From positions 1-6,093 of the forward strand of contig JAGHTH010000161.1 in assembly GCA_018065365.1 (NCBI GenBank): 6,093 nucleotides of DNA, read 5' to 3'. A model generated the notes under the pieces. It was given only the letters and a program-made list of their open reading frames with translations, did no database searches and was not told the origin of the DNA. Below are positions 4,144-6,093 of this stretch, piece by piece. The DNA is from Candidatus Coliplasma caballi (GTDB lineage: Bacteria; Bacillota; Clostridia; Oscillospirales; CAG-382). How positions within the stretch are numbered: the stretch's first letter is position 1; every line of letters begins with the position of its first letter. A program made the position numbers and the translations under genes.

Positions 4144-5145
4144 TTACTTCACGCGGTCAAAGGTTACGGGCAGGATCTTTTTCAACATTCCCTGTTCGTC
4201 CTGCACGCCCTCGATCGCGGTAACGCGAAGCTTGTCCGCGCTTACGATCTCCACCGCCGCGTACGCTTCCTCGTTGCCGTCCAGATACACGCGGCCGTCG
4301 GCAGCGTGGTACTTGCCCTCCTGGCGCACCTGCGAAAAGTCCATCGAGCCGAGCGTCGAATCGACCAGCTCGTCCATCGAAAGCCCCTGCTGTTCGAGGT
4401 ACGCGTCGAGATCGCCGCCCATCATTTTGATAAGGAACGCAAACGTTTCCTTAAAATAGTCCTCGTACGCTTTGGACAGCGTCGCCTTGAATTCTTCCTC
4501 ATCGACTTCGGATAAGAACGTGCCGTCCGCGTTCAGCGTCAGATACAGCGGCAGATTCAGCCCTTTCAGTTTGCTCATAAAGCCCGAGAGGATCAGCGCC
4601 ATCTGCGGATTTTCGCTCGTCGAAGCGCCCTGCTTTGCCATTTCCTGCAGCAGCGGCGCAAGGTCGATCGTGGCCTTCCATTTTCCGACGACCGCCGCCG
4701 CGAACGCGTCCGGCTCCTCGCCGCTCGTTTCGGAGGTCTCCCCGCTTTCCTCTCTCGAGGTGTCCTTGCTTTCTTCCTTGGAGGTGTCCTTGCTCTCCTC
4801 TTTTGAGGTCTCTTTGCTCTCCTCTTTGGAAGTTTCTTTGCTTTCTTCTTTGGAGGTTTCTTTACTCTCCTCTTTTGAGGTTTCCTTGCTCTCCGCTTCG
4901 GAAGAAGTTTCCTTGCTCTCCGCCTCGGAAGAATCGCCCTCGCTTTCCGCTTCGCCGCTTTCGTCGGCGGACGCGCTTTGCTCGTCGGAAACCGCGCTCT
5001 CGGCAGAACTTTCTGCCTGTGCGGAACTTTCCGCGGCACTTTCGTCCGTCGGCTCCGTGCCCGCGCATCCCGCAGCGATCAGGCAGACCGCGATCATACA
5101 AAGCGCCAGCAAAAGCGCCGTCATCATTTTCCCTGAAAATTTCAT
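4144..5145 (-). CDS. Putative lipoprotein with Ser/Lys/Glu repeat linker and C-terminal lipocalin-like domain
   Basis: Predicted membrane-anchored surface protein of 333 residues. The N-terminus has a Lys, a hydrophobic core (about 8-25) and LIAAGC with the lipid-modified Cys27; Ala rather than Leu at -3 makes the lipobox slightly weak. Residues 28-145 are a low-complexity acidic linker, including six tandem eight-residue units of the KEESKETS type (91-138). The folded part (about 148-333) begins VVGKWKATIDLAPLL and has YLTLNADGTF (about 201-210), a helical Glu/Lys-rich middle, EGKYHAADGRVYLDG (about 276-290) and a final beta-like stretch. This order recalls an unnamed family of clostridial lipoproteins with a calycin-like pattern; I cannot give a function. 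Start ATG 5145 has AAAGGA nine bases upstream. It has its own promoter, divergent from the amidase gene. Confidence 0.88.
   Translation of the reverse strand: MKFSGKMMTALLLALCMIAVCLIAAGCAGTEPTDESAAESSAQAESSAESAVSDEQSASADESGEAESEGDSSEAESKETSSEAESKETSKEESKETSKEESKETSKEESKETSKEESKDTSKEESKDTSREESGETSETSGEEPDAFAAAVVGKWKATIDLAPLLQEMAKQGASTSENPQMALILSGFMSKLKGLNLPLYLTLNADGTFLSEVDEEEFKATLSKAYEDYFKETFAFLIKMMGGDLDAYLEQQGLSMDELVDSTLGSMDFSQVRQEGKYHAADGRVYLDGNEEAYAAVEIVSADKLRVTAIEGVQDEQGMLKKILPVTFDRVK
4732..4926 (-). repeat. 24-base tandem repeat in the lipoprotein linker
   Basis: Six in-frame 24-base units (4875-4732) encode three KEESKETS, two KEESKDTS and one REESGETS. Two further diverged units, EAESKETS and SEAESKETS, precede them at 4926-4876. 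The units differ at silent third positions, so this is not a very recent expansion, but slippage could change the linker length in steps of eight residues without breaking the frame. Confidence 0.92.
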
Positions 5146-5178
5146 ATCTATCCGTCCTTTGAACAACCAATTTCCGGC

Positions 5179-5207
5179 ATTCTATCACATTCCGCCGATT
5201 TTGTCAA
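5179..5207 (-). promoter_or_regulatory. Sigma-A promoter of the lipoprotein gene
   Basis: TTGACA (5207-5202), a 17-base spacer and TAGAAT (5184-5179), with TGA before the -10. One base differs from consensus. Transcription should begin near 5172, giving a leader of about 27 bases. In the 114-base divergent region I could not find an equally good plus-strand promoter for the amidase gene. Confidence 0.85.
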
Positions 5208-5259
5208 GCACTTTCCGCAAAATCTCCGCATATCCTGTTCCTGAAAGGACGGATGAACC

Positions 5260-6000
5260 ATGCCCGATTTGTTTTTGAGCCCCTCCACGCAGGAATACAA
5301 CCTCTACTACGACGGGAGCGGCAGCGAGGAATACTACATGAATCGCATCGCGGACGCCATGGAGCCCTACCTCGTTGCGTCCGGGATCTCCTTTGTCCGC
5401 AACGATCCGAACGGCACCGTCGGCGACTCGGTGCGCCGCTCCAACGCCGACAACTACAAATTGCACCTCGCCCTGCACTCCAACGCCTCCGGCAGCGCCA
5501 ACTACGGCAGGCAGCGCGGCAGCGACGTCTATTACTACGCCTCCAGCGCCCGCGGAAAAGCCGCCGCTTCCCTGTTCGCGAACAACTTAAAAGCGATCTA
5601 CCCCGATCCCTCCCGCGTCCGACCGGTCCCGACGACCTCGCTCTACGAACTGCGCGCGACCCGCGCCGTCGCGCTCCTGTTGGAACTTGCCTACCACGAC
5701 AACGCGGACGACGCCGAGTGGATCAAAAGCAACGTCCGCGCGATCGCCCGCAACCTCGCCCTCTCCGTCGCGGAATACCTCGGCGTGCCGCTCGTCGATC
5801 CCGCCCCGTTGCGCACCGCCGTCGTTCGCACGCAGGGCAGCAACCTCAACATCCGCGAAAAACCCTCCACGTCTTCCGCGATCCTCGGGAAACTTCCCAA
5901 CGGCACCGAGATCACCGTTACCGGCGACGCGGGCGACTGGTACACCATCGAGTACAACGGCATCTCCGGCTACGTTTACGGTCAGTACCTTGCTTTTTGA
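5260..6000 (+). CDS. N-acetylmuramoyl-L-alanine amidase (Amidase_3-like) with C-terminal SH3b domain
   Basis: Predicted peptidoglycan hydrolase that cuts the bond between N-acetylmuramic acid and L-alanine. The catalytic part (residues 1-176) has an Amidase_3 layout: LFLSPSTQEYN (4-14), SEEYYMNRIAD (22-32) with a likely zinc ligand Glu23 or Glu24, RRSNADNYKLHLALHSNA (59-76) with His73, and LLELAYHDNADDAEWI (140-155) with likely catalytic Glu142. The first zinc His of the classical DPGHGG motif is absent; SPSTQE stands there. An SH3b domain follows (about 185-244: NLNIREKPSTSSAILGKLPNG, then GDWYTIEYNGISGYVYGQYL in outline), probably for wall binding. No signal peptide or membrane segment is seen, so export or release would need another route. 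ATG 5260 has AAAGGA about 10 bases upstream. It is divergent from the lipoprotein gene and has no co-directional neighbour in the window. Confidence 0.88.
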   Translation: MPDLFLSPSTQEYNLYYDGSGSEEYYMNRIADAMEPYLVASGISFVRNDPNGTVGDSVRRSNADNYKLHLALHSNASGSANYGRQRGSDVYYYASSARGKAAASLFANNLKAIYPDPSRVRPVPTTSLYELRATRAVALLLELAYHDNADDAEWIKSNVRAIARNLALSVAEYLGVPLVDPAPLRTAVVRTQGSNLNIREKPSTSSAILGKLPNGTEITVTGDAGDWYTIEYNGISGYVYGQYLAF

Positions 6001-6041
6001 ATGATGGTTTTTGCGGGGAAAACTTTTTTCTTTGGAGAAAA

Positions 6042-6084
6042 GCGCCAAAGGCGCGCGAGGTATTCCGCAACGCGGAATACTCGC
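6042..6084. repeat. Tandem hairpins downstream of the amidase gene
   Basis: GCGCC-AAA-GGCGC (6042-6054) is followed directly by a larger hairpin: GCGA plus a bulged G, then GTATTCCGC (6060-6068), loop AAC, GCGGAATAC (6072-6080) and TCGC (6081-6084). The second stem has nine perfect pairs plus four more beyond the bulge. There is no T-run after it on the plus strand. Read on the minus strand, the first stem is followed by TTTTCT, so it could end a gene that enters from beyond the window. A dispersed palindromic repeat is equally likely. Confidence 0.6.
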
Positions 6085-6093
6085 CATCCGGAT

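Noticed and set aside
4593..5039. Minus-strand open frame with Lys/Arg-rich repeats in another frame of the lipoprotein gene
   Set aside because: A 24-base repeat keeps every frame open; there is no ribosome binding site and no family similarity.
5201..5240. Plus-strand promoter for the amidase gene (TTGTCA and CATATCCT-like boxes)
   Set aside because: Spacing does not fit sigma-A, and the match to sporulation sigma factor consensus is too poor to call.
4472..5278. Plus-strand open frame of 268 codons with Ser/Leu-rich repeats opposite the lipoprotein
   Set aside because: The repeats merely mirror the 24-base tandem repeat on the other strand; the lipoprotein frame has a start, signal peptide, lipobox and promoter, this one does not.

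Overview
The window looks like the chromosome of a fairly GC-rich member of the Clostridia, probably a gut anaerobe. The evidence is the infC-rpmI-rplT order behind a long attenuator-like leader, strong AGGAGG-type ribosome binding sites, consensus sigma-A promoters, an N-acetylmuramoyl-L-alanine amidase of a clostridial type, a Ser/Glu/Lys-rich lipoprotein, and intergenic palindromes of a kind I remember from gut clostridia. No finer placement can be supported. There is no rRNA, tRNA, CRISPR array, transposase or recognisable phage gene.

Layout on the minus strand, read from high to low coordinates: a lipoprotein with a repeat linker (5145-4144); a sigma-A promoter (4116-4088) and a structured leader with an intrinsic terminator (3968-3936); infC (3893-3327), rpmI (3349-3152) and rplT (3132-2779), encoding IF-3, L35 and L20; a second consensus promoter and rpsU (2637-2461, S21) ending at a strong terminator; a 432-base intergenic stretch full of hairpins and carrying a 19-base direct repeat; and a GH38 alpha-mannosidase (2028-64) interrupted by an in-frame TAG. 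On the plus strand, divergent from the lipoprotein, is an amidase with a C-terminal SH3b domain (5260-6000), followed by tandem hairpins to the window end.

The core is a translation-factor and ribosomal-protein block. The infC operon appears to be controlled at three levels: a leader that can form either a terminator or a competing helix (as expected for L20 feedback), a non-AUG start codon on infC (the known basis of IF-3 autoregulation), and overlap of the infC end with the rpmI start. The lipoprotein and amidase are probable envelope or cell-wall genes that share a divergent intergenic region; no functional link between them is shown.

I do not see a clearly new biological system. The points most worth a second look are the in-frame TAG inside an otherwise intact GH38 reading frame, the infC leader and start codon, the amidase that lacks the usual first zinc histidine, and the hairpin-rich spacer between rpsU and the mannosidase.
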